Positions 1-11,475 of a stretch of DNA of 64,000 nt are shown piece after piece. Position numbers and translations under genes: made by a program. Position 1 is the stretch's first letter. Each line of letters opens with the position of its first letter. Source of the stretch: Antilocapra americana (taxonomy: Eukaryota; Chordata; Mammalia; Artiodactyla; Antilocapridae); contig ML664173.1 of assembly GCA_007570785.1 (NCBI GenBank), positions 14,975,933 through 15,039,932 on the forward strand, written 5' to 3'. The notes under the pieces were generated by a model. That model was not told the DNA's origin. It made no database searches and was given only the letters and a program-made list of their open reading frames with translations.

Positions 1-955
1 ATATAGCCACTATGGAGGACAGTACAGAGACTTCTTAAAAAACTAGGAATAAAACTACTATATGACCCAGCAATACCACTACTGGGCGTATACCCTGAGT
101 GTGTGTGCTCAGTCACATCCAACCCTTTGTGATCCCACAGACTGTACCCCACCAGGCTCCTCTGTCCATGGAATTTTCTAGGCAAGAATACACGAGTGGG
201 TTGCCACTTTCTGCTCCAGGCACCTTTTCAACCCAGGGATCAAAACCATGTCTTTTGTGTCTCCTACACAGGCAGGTGGATTCTTTACCACTAGTACCAC
301 CTAGGAAGCCCATATACCCTGAGAAAACCATAATTCAAAAAGACTCATATGCCCCCCAAAGTTCACTGTACCACTATTTACAATAGCTAGGACATAGAAG
401 TAATATAGGACATAGAAGTAACCAAGATTTCCATTGACAGATTAATGGATAAAGAAGTTGTGGTATATATACAAGTGGAATATCACTCAACTACAAAAAG
501 GAGTGAATCTGAGTCAGTTCTAGTGAGGCGGAAAAACCTAGAGCCTGTTACACAGAGTGAAGAAAGTCAGAGAAAAACAAGCATCATATATCAATGCATA
601 TATGGAATTTAGAAAAATGGTACAGACGAACCTATTTGTAGGGCAGGACTAAAGGTGCAGACAGAGAGAACAGACTTGGGGACACGGCAGGGGGAAGGGA
701 GGATGGCATGAATTGAGAGAGTAACACTGAAACATACACTACCATATGCAATACACATAGCTAGTGAGAAGCTGGTGTGTAACACAGGGAACTCAAACCC
801 AGGGCTCTGTGACAACCTAGAGGAGTGGGAGGTGGGAGCGAAGTTCAAGAAGGAAGGGACATATGTACACTTATGGCTGATTCATGTGTGTGGCTGTATA
901 GGCAGAAACCAACATAACACTGTAAAGCAATTATCCTCCAATTTAAAAAAAAACT
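1..955 (+). mobile_element. L1 LINE 3' end, split by a SINE
   Basis: The sequence follows the standard L1 3' end: the 'ctatatgacccagcaat' and 'tactgggcgtataccctga' ORF2 words, then 'attaatggataaagaagttgtggta'. The 3' UTR typical of artiodactyl L1 follows (gtgaagaaagtcagagaaaa, catatatggaatttagaaaaatgg), ending in 'actgtaaagcaattatcctcca' with an A-run near 950. It is interrupted at 100-313 by a Bov-tA SINE. A 14-base motif repeats with an 18-base period at 389-420. Confidence 0.85.
100..313 (-). mobile_element. Bov-tA SINE inside L1
   Basis: An antisense Bov-tA copy, from 'gctcagtcacatccaaccctttgtga' to 'cacctaggaagccc'. It is bounded by a 10-bp direct repeat ATACCCTGAG (90-99 and 314-323), the target-site duplication, so it landed in an existing L1 3' end. 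Confidence 0.88.
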
Positions 956-1212
956 ACAGTAAAAAGTCTTGCTCTTTCAGCGTGGATGTAAACTTGCTAA
1001 ACTGTATCAGAAATTTCCTTTTTATTTGATTTGGCCAAAACCTGTCTTACAAGTAAAACGAGGCCCTGTATCCAAGCATCAGAGGATTAGGACACATGGG
1101 GAAACACATCTGTCTTCCTGCTGTCTGTGCAGGCAACTCAGAGTGGGAATGACTTGCATAGGACAGGCTGCCTCTGCGTGACCTATGTGCTGGCTCCATG
1201 CCCCTTACATAC

Positions 1213-1367
1213 CTGCTTCCAGGAGGGGTGCAGTGGCTCTCAGGAGCTTGGGGGTCTGACTGTATGGACCATGTGGGGCCACCAGGACTGATGACAGGCC
1301 GAAGCGTGGGGGGAGTTGAAGCACTGCTTCTGTTTATGACGCTGCTTGCCAAATTCGGGTTCGTTAC
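1213..1367 (-). CDS. TTLL5: TTLL5 coding exon, most 3' in window (155 nt)
   Basis: The acceptor is CATTTCTAG. The exon begins in phase 0 with [20 protein letters not shown], continues [20 protein letters not shown] and [11 protein letters not shown], and ends with AG of a split codon at donor AGCAG|GTATGT. Human TTLL5 reads [20 protein letters not shown] and then TLRPIISPSGPTWS, so homology is clear and ends exactly at the donor. An open frame runs on past the donor, but this continuation is intron. The segment is Ser/Pro-rich and probably disordered. The remaining C-terminal exons are not in the first 1.2 kb and must lie upstream of position 1. Confidence 0.95.
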
Positions 1368-2189
1368 CTAGAAATGAAGTGAGGGAAATAAACTGACTTT
1401 ACAGAGTTTTAAAAAAAGCATCATTAAAAACATACTGGGGAAATCATGTAGAGTCCAGGCGCTGCTGACTCATCTGGGCTGAAACGGGTTGTGACAAAGG
1501 CACGCATTGAAGAGTGACTTCGGTGCGCATCCGGGAGCAGAGCTGAGGGCACCGAGAGTCAGAGTAAGTTAACCAGTATGTACTCCACTCCTGCTACGTG
1601 CAAAGCACCACACTATGCCAGGTGCAGTAAAATACAAAGATCAGTAACAAAGAGGGCAAGTACTTACTGAGTAGTTACTCTGTGTCATGCAAGGTTTTAA
1701 GAATCGGGCGGACGACTTAGCCCTTCTGACCTCTGTGTCCTCATACGACAGCTCTAAATGCTCAATACATTTTAGTTATAAGTAATAATTAGATAGATTC
1801 ACTGATTCAGAAAAAAGTTGCACAGGCAATAGAAAAATGGGCACTGACCTCAATAAACGATTTATAAAAATCGAAAATAATTAGCCAATTAAACAGTTAA
1901 AACTCAGTTCTATTGTCAAAGAAATGTAAATTACAAGATAACACTTTTACATGTGACACTGACATATACTAATAAAAAATATAGTATCTAACAATGCCAA
2001 AGGGTGCTATTAATGTGTACTTATACTATTTATGAAACTGTTCATTGGTAGACTCTTTCTACAAGTAAATTTGCCAACCTATTATTAAAAGTACCAAAAT
2101 TTTTGTTTTGATGCTTTGACGCTTTGACGCTACAGTCTAAGTTATAGGAACTATGCGAAAAAACAATTGCAGATCATTAATGAGGTGAG

Positions 2190-2395
2190 TATTATAATAG
2201 CAGTTACTACTTATTAGAACTTACAATGTGCCAAGCTCTGAGTGAACAAGTATATTACATGTACCTTGTTCATAATTCTATTGGCAAGTACTACTATAAT
2301 CCCCACTTTACAAAGAAGGAAACTGAGGAATAAATGGCAGAACTACAATCTGACCGTAGTCTGAAACTCCAAATTCCCTACACTATACTGTGAAC
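2190..2395 (-). mobile_element. MIR SINE relic
   Basis: Antisense MIR core words are recognisable: 'ttagaacttacaatgtgcca', 'ataatccccactttacaaag' and 'aggaaactgaggaataaatg'. Confidence 0.7.
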
Positions 2396-3280
2396 AGAAA
2401 CTGAAAACAAGCATTCTTTTTAATATTGAAAAAGCAAGGTTTAAATGGTTAACAGTATTTAAATAAATATGTTAAATAAATTTTGTTCTAAACAGATAAG
2501 GAAATGTTATGTATCCACCAGAATTTTTTACAGAATACTTAACGATTTAGGAATTAAATGTCTTGAATCGACAATGTCTTGTCAATGTCTTGAATTAAAA
2601 AAAAAGAAATCACAATATGGAACTGTCCAGAGAGCAGATCCAAATTTCCTTAAATGCACACATATGCAGAAACACATTCCTAAAAGGGATATATTACTTT
2701 TATAATCCAAAAGAAAAAAATGTACATTATATGAAAAATACAGGTGTGAGCTGATAAGCTTAAAACCTGGATAAGGAGAGTGGAGTCAGAAAAGGAGGCT
2801 TCAAGAAGCATTTCCAATAAGATGCACAGGGGATGCTGAAAAGGGATTGCGGGGGGCCTCAAGGCTGAAGGCAGGGTGCTGGTGGGAGATACGGGGAAGA
2901 GTGACGTGGAGAGATTTAAATTCCAAGAAAAGTGTCCCAGGAAGCTAACAATTTTGACACAAATAGAATAATTCTGGATTTTCTTAAATCTGAAAGAAAA
3001 TAGGTCATTTTTAGCAGTCTAGTGCTTCATTCCTAGCTACAGAAGTCAGTAAGTGACAACTGCCCAGGACTGTCTTCACACCAAAGACTCAAATATTTTT
3101 GACCCCTTTCTGCTGCTACCAGGGGAGAAGACCACGTTGACAAGAGAAGGAAGACAGTGCAGAAGATGACGGCAGTGCCTCTGAAGAGCCTTGACCCTCT
3201 TCCTGCACTCCAGCTAGAAGGTCCTCAGATGATCGGACTCCCTGTAGGACTCAGTTCACCCTTGCCCCAGCACTAAGCCC

Positions 3281-3350
3281 CCCTGGCCCTAAAGATTAGG
3301 CTTTTCAAATTAGACCCCTGGCCCCTAAAGATTAGACTTTTCAAATTAGA
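3281..3350 (+). repeat. Tandem duplication, about 35 bp x 2
   Basis: Two adjacent copies, 3281-3314 and 3315-3350, share the pattern CCCTGGCCCTAAAGATTAG followed by RCTTTTCAAATTAGA, with only an inserted C or two and one substitution. Confidence 0.85.
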
Positions 3351-3640
3351 CATGAGCTTACACTTATAAAGACGTTACCAAGTAGAAAGGTCTTTCTGAT
3401 GACTAACAGCTTCTCCAATTACTATCTTAGTTGGTTGTGCCAAAAACCTAATAAAAAAGGCTTATTAATAATTCATAGGCGGACAGCAATAAAATAAACA
3501 AAATGCACATACTTTACCACAGTTAGTATAAACTTTCTGGCTTGGACATGAGTGAATGGGAAGGAGAAGCGATATTAGACTTGGTGCATTTTCTCTCTTT
3601 TGGCCAGACTGCCTTTAATTGAAACCACTGTCTTCATTGT

Positions 3641-3832
3641 GGGCTTCCCTGGGGGTTCAGCTGGTAAAGAATCTGCCTGCAATGCAGGAGACTGCCTGGA
3701 TCGGGAGGATCCATGGAGAAGAAAATGGCAACCCCTTCCAGTATTCTTGCCTGGAAAATTCCATGGATAGAAGAGTCTGGTAGGCTACAGTCCATGGGCT
3801 CGAAAGAGTCACACACAACTTAGTGACTAAAC
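3641..3832 (+). mobile_element. Bov-tA SINE
   Basis: Sense copy from 'gggcttccctgggggttcag' through 'aaagaatctgcctgcaatgc' to 'gtcacacacaacttagtgac'. The tRNA-derived head and the tail half are both present. Confidence 0.88.
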
Positions 3833-3847
3833 CATCATTTTCATCAT

Positions 3848-4400
3848 AATCACTAACATTTACTGAATGCTCACCGTGTGCCATGGGCTTAGCTCAGCAG
3901 TCCTCAGTCTTTCGGGCACAAGGGACGGGTTTCGTGGAAGACAATTTTTCACTGGACTGGGGGGCAGGGGGATGGGTTTTGAGGGTGATTCAAATGAATT
4001 ACATTTACTGTGCACTTTATTTCTATTTTGTATATCTCAGGATATCTGGCCTTGAATTTAGGGTTAGGATTCATGCCTATGAGAATCTGATGCTGCTGAC
4101 CTGAAAGAAGGCTGAGCCCAGGCAGTAATGCAAGCCATGGGAAGCGGCTGTATATACAGTTGAAACTTCACCCTCTGCCCACCTCCTGCTGCGCAGCCCG
4201 GGTCCTAAGGCCATGGACGGCTACAGATCTGTGGCCCAGGAGTTGGGGACCCGCAGCTTAGATGCCCTTGCATCATCTTGATGTGCACAATTTCACTTAA
4301 CCCTGAGCAAGCCTTTCAAGAAGTTTCTATTGTTACTCCCATTTCACAGAAGAGGCAACTGAAGTCTTGAGGTAAATAATTAGACAAAAGCAACATGTCG
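3848..4400 (-). mobile_element. MIR relic split by a hAT element
   Basis: Antisense MIR words 'cactaacatttactgaatgc' and 'tcaccgtgtgccatg' lie left of the insertion. 'gttactcccatttcacagaa' and 'gaggcaactgaagtcttgag' lie right of it. The inserted block is the hAT copy at 3895-4255. Confidence 0.7.
3895..4255 (+). mobile_element. Nonautonomous hAT-like DNA transposon
   Basis: The block begins CAGCAGTCCTCAGTC and ends GTTGGGGACCCGCA, which are degenerate inverted terminal repeats of the CAGNGGTCCCCAAC type. It is flanked by 8-bp near-duplicates GCTTAGCT (3887-3894) and GCTTAGAT (4256-4263), the hAT target-site length. The body words (ttcgtggaagacaatttttc, catgggaagcggctgtatat) belong to a mammal-wide MER-type family I cannot name with certainty. 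A second, shorter copy lies at about 51766-51899. Confidence 0.72.
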
Positions 4401-4534
4401 ACGAGATGGCAGGGCCAAGAGGAGAACAGAGAAAGTTCTCTTCCAAATGCATGTGGCATACTTTATCCTAATCCCATGGCTTAACATGTGAGTCCTTGCA
4501 GGAGAAGTGCCAGGTACTTAAAATTGAGGTTTTT

Positions 4535-4825
4535 ATCTCCCACTATTACTCACAGAGGTAGATACTGTGATACTCTTTTCTCTCTCTCTTTTTTTTTTTT
4601 GGTCACTCCATGTGGTTTTCTGGGATTTTAGTTCCTATACCAGGCATTGAACTCAGCCCCTCGGTGGTGGGAGAGGGGAGTCCCAACCACTGAACTGTCA
4701 GGAAATTCCCCCAGTACTCCCTTCTCAGATATGGAGAAACTAAGGGTCAGAGAAGTTATGGTAAAGTCATTGGTTCAAGGTCACATAACAGTTGCAGAAC
4801 TGGTACTCTTGTTTTAAAAGCCATT
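4535..4825 (-). mobile_element. MIR relic split by a CHR SINE
   Basis: Antisense MIR words 'gatatggagaaactaagggt', 'ggttcaaggtcacataacag' and 'ttgcagaactggtactctt' follow the inserted CHR SINE. A short left piece precedes it. Confidence 0.6.
4581..4711 (-). mobile_element. CHR-type SINE (antisense)
   Basis: It starts with a T-run (the antisense poly-A tail) and ends 'caaccactgaactgtcagga' then 'aattcccc', the reverse of the CHR head 'ggggaatttcctgacagttc'. Confidence 0.7.
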
Positions 4826-5640
4826 TTCCAATCTTGAAACTAATAGGGAAATAGGCTTAGCTGTCTTTAATTACTAGAAGTTTTTGAAAATATAATCAGA
4901 TACAGACCTCAAATTCTGAAAATAGTGATTATACAGGAATTGATTGTACCTAACTATTGCAGCTTTTTCTCCTTTTCCTTAAATTTTATTTCCCATTTGT
5001 CACCCTTCACCACAGCATATTAGAGAAACAGAGTAATAGAAAAACCAAAACAAAATCATCCTTAATCAGTTTTGTTTCTTGGCAGATACAGTAAGAGATG
5101 GTATGAACATAAAACTAATTTTGGACTCATAGTGAATTTTGTTTTTTCATGTAACATCCACTCTGCATTTCATGGATAAACCAAGAATTGGTAGCCATTA
5201 TTGTTTCCTTCTACATAAAAGCAAAGCATCCTTATTTTATTTTGAGGAAGATAGCAAAAAAAGACCACTGCTTAAATGTAAGATTATGTAAGGAATAAGA
5301 AAAGTTTTGCAGGTTCTTATCTTTCTATGGAAAAGATTCCCACTAAAGAAAAAAAAAAAAAAGAATCTGTCTCTATTAAATAATAACAACTTGCCCCTCT
5401 AAATATTCAACTCTTATTTCTGTGATTTTTGTCTAGAAGACATTCAGTACCCAGGCCATAATTACCTCCATACCACCCAGCTCTGTCATCCCAGGACATA
5501 CATTGCTAATGAGTAATAAAATAATTTGGGGCTCACTTAGCTATGGCCTCAGAGTCTTCTTTACACAGTCCTCCAGGCAGCTGTCTCCAATTAATCAGAA
5601 CTGACAGGGGAGACAACTATTTTCAATCCTTGTTCTAGAA

Positions 5641-5848
5641 CAGTACTATCCAACAGAAGATATTGTGGTGGAAATGTTCTATAAACTGCACAGTTCAATA
5701 CAGTAATCACTGGCCACGGACGACTACTGGGCACTTGAAATATGACCAATGTGACTGAGGAGCTGGACTGTAAACTGTATTTAACTTAAATTTTAAAAGC
5801 CACATGAAGGCGTGGCCATCTTATCGAACAGCACAGCTCTAGAGCCTC
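5641..5848 (+). mobile_element. MER5A-like hAT relic
   Basis: It begins 'cagtactatccaacagaaga' and includes 'ggaaatgttctata' and 'gggcacttgaaata'. It ends 'atcgaacagcacagctctag', matching MER5A ends and body. Confidence 0.78.
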
Positions 5849-6419
5849 GACCAGATCGGGCTGAGTCCTATGAGTACAGACTTACGCCTGCCTAAGCTCA
5901 GTCTAAGCAAATTATCCCCAGATTAAATGAGTTTCGAATGTCTCTAGTGCTTTCTTTTAGCGTCTCAGTTTTTTTTCTAGAATAAGCAGAAGTCCCCGAA
6001 CTAAAACAGACCCAAGCATCAACTCTGGTGGCCCTAGCCTTGTCTTGACTAGGGCCAGGGGTGACCAAGGGGCAGGGCAGGCCTTAAGAAACTCTGTAAG
6101 TCAATTAGAGTTCACCCCTGGCAGGTTCTTCCTTAAAGGGACAGAATGACGATGACTGTTCCTGTCCAAAGGCTCCCTTTGCTTCCCTGTCCATCTACAT
6201 TTCTCCAGATAACATAACAAAACCAGCTTTGATAAAATGAAAACGTGGAAAATGGCATTTAATTATACCTGATTTGCAACAAATGGTTAACATGTTACTA
6301 CTAAAGAATTTTTTTTTTAATGACAAGGCTCGCAGCACATAAAGACACAGCACCAGTCACAAAACAGAGGCTCATTATTTTAGTGAGGAGGATCAGGCTA
6401 TTAAGGTAGAGGTGGTCTG

Positions 6420-6534
6420 GCAACCCACTCTAGTATTCTTGCCTGGAGAGTCCCATGGACAGAGAAGGTCGGTGGGCTATAGTCCATAGGGTCACAGAGT
6501 CGGACACGACTGAAGCGACTTTGCACAGCACAGC
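6420..6534 (+). mobile_element. Bov-tA SINE, 3' half only
   Basis: The copy starts within the element at 'ggcaacccactctagtattc' and runs to 'gagtcggacacgactgaagc', ending near (CAGCA)-type tail bases 'gcacagcacagc'. The tRNA-like head is missing. Confidence 0.85.
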
Positions 6535-6825
6535 TGTCATTGGGCCGGCTGGCTTCTCTGGGCTAATAATCAGAGACTATGCTACCAGATCCAGGCTGGT
6601 CAACTCATGGATTTATGCCACTGGCCACAAAGGGGTCTGGAAGACAGGATAGTTAAAGAACATCTCTTACTGATAAAGGATATCAACATTTTTATGTTGC
6701 TTATAAAAACTTTACAAGTCTATGTTTGGATCTCTAAAATGTTTTGCCATAATTAATTTTTAAGCAAATACAAAATTTTTCAGGTTCCTTTACAATAATA
6801 CTAATAACAACAAAATTGGATTAGT

Positions 6826-7085
6826 GCTAATGATGGCTAACTTTAATCAGTATTTTGTTTTTGCCAGGCATTGTTCTAGACAATTAACTCAATCTTCAAG
6901 ATGTATCTGTTAGGTACAATTATTGCCCTCATTTATAGATGGGGAAATTGAGATTAAGAGGTAAAATAATTTGCTCAAGAACAAATAATTATTATCTACA
7001 AGCCCCTAGTTTCAATTCCTGTCTTACCTGATACAAAACCTCCCGATCTTGTAGTTTTAACCACTGAGTTATTCCCACTGCCTTA
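6826..7085 (-). mobile_element. MIR relic
   Basis: Antisense words include 'gccaggcattgttctagaca', 'atagatggggaaattgagat' and 'ttaagaggtaaaataatttg'. Confidence 0.65.
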
Positions 7086-7103
7086 TAACTTTCAACCTGA
7101 ACT

Positions 7104-7265
7104 TACTATTCTGTCTGCGGACTGGCATTTGCATTATCCAGGAGTTTCTTAAAAATGCAGACTCAGCCCAATCTCAGCCCCAGTGAACAGAAATCTGTAT
7201 TTGACAAGAGTAATTACACAGGTAATTCACATGTATCTTTAAGCTTGAGAAGCACTTGCTACAGG
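7104..7265 (+). mobile_element. MER-type hAT relic (family uncertain)
   Basis: The words 'aaaaatgcagactcagccca', 'gaacagaaatctgtatttga' and 'aagcttgagaagcact' resemble mammal-wide Charlie-group elements. The assignment is from memory only. Confidence 0.4.
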
Positions 7266-7604
7266 GCACGGTAAGAAAGAACAGAACAGGAAAGAGGAAC
7301 CTTTCAAAGCTAGTCCTCCGTAAAGCTCAGAGGATTGTCCAAAAACCAGCAGAAATGCCCTAATGGAGTGACGAACAACATACAAAGCAACCAAAGGGAA
7401 GGAGTAGAGAAAACAATTCTATCAAGAACTCTGAGGCTCTATTATTTCTCTTTGTCATTTGGATGTTCAAACATTAACACGCATGATGTCAAGTATGCCA
7501 AGGATGCAAAAGTAGATGAAACAATTTGGAACAAGCTTCACAGAACTTTAAGTCTAGCTTATCACGCTGCCATGAAAAATGTGGTCATTAAAAATAAATT
7601 GACA

Positions 7605-7910
7605 AGGGCTTCCCCGGTGGCTCAATGATAAAGAATCCACCTGCTAATGCAGGAGACACAGGTTTGATCCCTGATCTGGAAAGATTCCACAGCCTGTGGG
7701 CCACAAATATTGAGCCTGTGCTCTAGAGCCTGGGAGCCCCACCTACTGAGCCCCTGTGCCTCAACTACTGAAGCCTGTGTGCCCTAGAGCCCGTGCTCCC
7801 CCAGAAGAGAAGCCACTGCAATGAGAAGCCCACACGCCCCAACTCCAGAGTGGCCCCCAGTCGCCATAACCAGAGAAAAGCCCAAACAAATAAATAAAAT
7901 TATATATAAA
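7605..7910 (+). mobile_element. CHR-type cetartiodactyl SINE, full length
   Basis: The tRNA-derived head is 'gggcttccccggtggctcaa'. The CHR body follows (agcctgtgggccacaaatat, agagaagccactgcaatgag, aagcccacacgcccc), ending in an (AAAT)n-rich tail. Confidence 0.82.
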
Positions 7911-9230
7911 AAATAAACCAAGATATTTAAGCCTCATAACAATCAGCCTGTTAAATATTCTTCTGCCCCTGCCTTTCTCTAAGTGAAGGATGGCCTGTAG
8001 GAGAATCCGGTCTCGAGCTTGTGCATGTGTGTGTGCCTGCGTGCCAAGTCCCACCTGGGCCTGAGGGTCCGCTGGCAGATGTCTCGCCCCTTGCTCTCCT
8101 CCTCCCCCTCCTCTTCCTCTGCTCCCACTCTCTCGGCGCGGCTTCTGCAGAAGTTCCACTCCCGTTCCCTTCCTCATGTCCATTGCCACGCTGACCTCAG
8201 GGTGTTTTTTTCTTTCAGTACCAAAACTCTGTTTATTTTAGAGCCAACCTTCCGAATAAGGCAGGTGAGCAAATATCTGAATGTGTGGGGTAGGGACACA
8301 TTGCACGCATTCCATCTAGACAGGTGTTTAAATTACTGCAGGAATAAATACAGGTGATGGATTGAAAAAGGGGTAGCAGAAACAAAGAGGGAGGCCAATT
8401 TCCGGTGGCTGGCCCGCCCAAGTGTTACTGCTTGTTACTGCTGTTTGCTAAAAGTAGCGCTACCGCCAGTGCTGTAATTAAAACATGATGGCATTGCCCT
8501 GATGGCTGCCGAGAATATACCTACCACCCACTCAGACACATAACCTTTTGGTATCCGAAAAGGATCCAGGGCCAGGCCTAACTAGATCACTGTTGCTCTG
8601 TAGGCATGCTCGAGAAATGCTACAGTCCTGAATGCTCAAAAGAAGTCCAAAACTCAAAGATTTAAGTCCATAAATATTTACTCTAATGCTGCAAAGGCTT
8701 GGGTAATGTCCTAAGAGTATGGGTGGCCATACTCTTAAAATGTGGCCTCTGCCCTTAGGCCATGAAGGAGTTGGTAATCCAGTGAGAAAAACATCCAGAC
8801 AAATGGCAATATTAAAGGCCTCCAGGATATGGTAATTGCCATAATAAAGGCATTAAGGAAATTCAAAGAAGGCAGTTGAACTGGTCTTACAATGATAGGT
8901 AGGGGGACTGGTATGGGGATGGTGGAATGGTGGTGGTTCCAAGAAGAAAAGTAAGGCAGGATTAAAAATGCAGAGACAGATGAGCAGGAAGAGTCTCAGA
9001 CACAGAAAGCAGTCTAATTTGGCTAAAGCTTATTTAGAGCAATGGAAGATGAAAACCAACAGGAGAACATCCATAATAAGGATGGGGTGCAGGACACGCC
9101 TCGCTGGTCTCTCCTCATCCCCCCTACCCCTGGGCCACAGAATTGGAGAGCGGCCGTTGTAATAGGATGATAAAAGCTCTCAAGCTCACGTGTTCCTGTT
9201 TTCTTTTTTGAATCAGCCCTCTTTTGGATT

Positions 9231-9452
9231 GGTGGTGGTGGTTTAGTCGCTAAGCTGTGTCCGACTCTTGCGACCCCACGGACTGTAGCCCACCAGGTTC
9301 CTTTGTCCATGGGATTCTCCAGGCAAGAAAACTGGAGTGGGTTGCCATTTCCTTCTCCAGGGGATCTTCCTGACCCAGGAATCAAACCCAGGTCTCCTGC
9401 ATTGCAGGCAGATTCTTTACCGACTAAGCTATGAGGGAAGACTTAGAGAAGA
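9231..9452 (-). mobile_element. Bov-tA SINE with 10-bp target duplication
   Basis: Antisense copy from 'gtttagtcgctaagctgtgt' to 'gattctttaccgactaagct'. It is flanked by perfect repeats CTTTTGGATT (9221-9230 and 9453-9462). Confidence 0.9.
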
Positions 9453-10039
9453 CTTTTGGATTTCAGCCTCCCAAACAGCTGGCAAGCCAAATTGGCACTG
9501 ACCATCATTTAAGAAGGGAAGGTCCAAGAGTGGGCATCTCAGGCCAGCTGTGTTCTAGGACCTCATGGGAAAATGTTCCTTTCCTTAGATTTATCATTCC
9601 ATGCCTCCCCTCAACAGGAAAATGGTTTGAGGATCAAGATAGGGAGGTGGGCTGGGAGCAAAGTGCCCAGGAGGCAGACTAGATGGCTTCTGTCTAGGCC
9701 TGAGGCCTGGAGGCAAAAGAAGACATTGGCTCATCCGGCCCATGTCACCAAAAGCTAGGACTTCCACTCAGGAGACTGGAGCCAAAAATCTTGTAGAGAT
9801 TAAGAGATGCTTTGGCCTGGGAGGCTGTCTCTGGGAATCTTCTCTTGACTCCCAAGTTGGCTGTGATGGCATCTGGATTCCAGCCACAGTTCTCTTACAG
9901 TCAGTGTTCTATGCCCAATAACTTCTAGATCCACCATGGAACAACAAAAACAAACTGATGGTTAAGGGTAGTGAGGCTTTAGCAAATCTTTGCAAACACA
10001 GAACAGGTTAATGAGAAATAATAAGCTGCCAGTGTTTGT

Positions 10040-10342
10040 TGCAATACTGAGTCCCCCGCCATATCAACGTTGACTAGAGTCTACTTCTGTGCACGCATGT
10101 GCCGCCAGAGACGCTCAGAGGGCTCAAACAAACCCTGCGTGCACCAGGACCCAGAGACCCCGCAGAGACTGAGACAGAACTGTGTTTGGGTGTCTCCTGT
10201 GGAGGTACGGGCCAGCAGTGGATTGCTGCAGCGGCAGGGGCTCCGGGTACGGTAGACCTGGGTATGGCATAAGCCTTCTTGGAGGAGGACGCCATTAACC
10301 ACCTTAGAGCCGCCAGAGCTTACACAGGACTGGGAAATAGAC
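10040..10342 (+). mobile_element. High-copy ruminant LTR-like repeat fragment
   Basis: The sequence 'gtgcaccaggacccagagac', 'cccgcagagactgagacaga', 'ggtatggcataagcc' and 'agccgccagagcttacacag' matches a very common bovine interspersed sequence I associate with endogenous-retrovirus-related repeats. The class is uncertain and no coding region is present. It abuts the BovB fragment that follows. Confidence 0.45.
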
Positions 10343-10865
10343 TCTTAGAAAAAGAAAAGCTATGACCAACCTAGACAGCATATTAAAAAGCAGAGACGTT
10401 ACTTTGCCAACAAAGATCTGTCTAGTCAAAGCTATGGTTTTTCCAATAGTCGGATATGGATGTGAGAGTTGGACTATAAAGAAAGCTGAGTGCCAAAGAA
10501 TTGATGCTTCTGAACTGTGATGTTGGAGCAGACTCTTGAGAGTCCCTTGGACAGCAAGGAGATCCACCCAGTCCATCCTAAAGGACAGCAGTCCTGAACT
10601 GGAAGGATTGATGTTGAAGCTGAAACTCCAATACTTTGGCCACCTGATGTGAAGAACTGGCTCATTTGAAAAGACCCTGATGCTGGGAAAGATTGAAGGT
10701 GGGAGGAGAAGGGGACGACAGGGGATGAGATGGCTGGATGGCATCACCAACTCTATGGACATGAGTTTGAGCAAGCTCTGGGAGATGGTGAAGGACAGGG
10801 AGGCCTGGCATGCTGCAGTCCATGGGGTCCCAAGGAGCTGGACACGACTGAGCGGCTGGATTGAA
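10343..10865 (+). mobile_element. BovB LINE 3' fragment
   Basis: Sense BovB words run in order: 'gctatgaccaacctagacag', 'ggatatggatgtgagagttg', 'accctgatgctgggaaagat', 'gggagatggtgaaggacagg' and 'agctggacacgactgagcgg'. The reading frame is broken. The long open frame on the opposite strand here is antisense BovB and not a gene. Confidence 0.92.
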
Positions 10866-11379
10866 CCACTGTGCATCCGTGTGCCATCAATCCCTCAAGA
10901 ACAAGATGCTCTGCACTTACAGCAGGCCCCGGGGCTCTACATTTCTACAGATATGGCTTGTCTACAAATGTAGGGGCAAAACCCCTCCTCTAACTGGGGC
11001 TTATGGACTTTCACAAGACTTTCACCTTTCTTAACACAGTACCAAGGTGTCTCATTGCTGCTTGGGAAAACACAAGCAGCAAATACAGATACAGCTATGC
11101 CAGGAGAGGCAGGAATTATCTCCAACCTGGAAACTGACAACTCAGAGGCTATTTTGTGTTTTGCCATTAGCCATAGGAAGGTCCTTCACACCATATTAGT
11201 AGAGCTGGATCCTGAAATCTTGTAGCTAGTACCTTGCGCTTTACTTTCCAATGTTAGACTTATTTTTCACAGAAGCGTTCCCTCAGCTATAAAGAATCTT
11301 TGCCATTACACTGTTTCAAGAGCATGATGGTAGAGTTGAAGAGCTTCCCACGTTTTGCATTGTATTCTAATTATAGGTT

Positions 11380-11475
11380 TATTTGCCTATCTTGCCCCAC
11401 AAATTACATGCTCCCTTAGGACAAGGACTGCATCTTATTCCCTTTTGTATCCCTGGAGTTTACCCGGAAGGCACA
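11380..11475 (+). mobile_element. L2 LINE 3' relic
   Basis: The L2 3' words 'aggacaaggactgcatctta' and 'ttcccttttgtatccctgga' are preserved. Confidence 0.55.

Larger units (their letters stand above)
1..1212 (-). other. TTLL5: TTLL5 intron, 3' side (partial)
   Basis: This is the intron after the 1213-1367 exon, running out of the window. It holds a 3'-truncated L1 in plus orientation (1-99 and 314-955) split by a Bov-tA SINE. No further TTLL5 exon was seen. Confidence 0.85.

Noticed and set aside
1047..1212. Continuation of the 1213-1367 frame to its stop as a TTLL5 C-terminus
   Set aside because: Homology ends exactly at AGCAG|GTATGT, and human TTLL5 continues with different sequence, so the extension is intron read-through.
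7605..7680. tRNA gene from the tRNA-like head sequences
   Set aside because: These are the tRNA-derived 5' ends of CHR and Bov-tA SINEs, with diverged boxes and SINE bodies attached, and they occur many times.
10304..10876. 190-codon minus-strand open frame
   Set aside because: It is the antisense of a BovB 3' fragment. Similar antisense frames recur at every BovB copy in the window.
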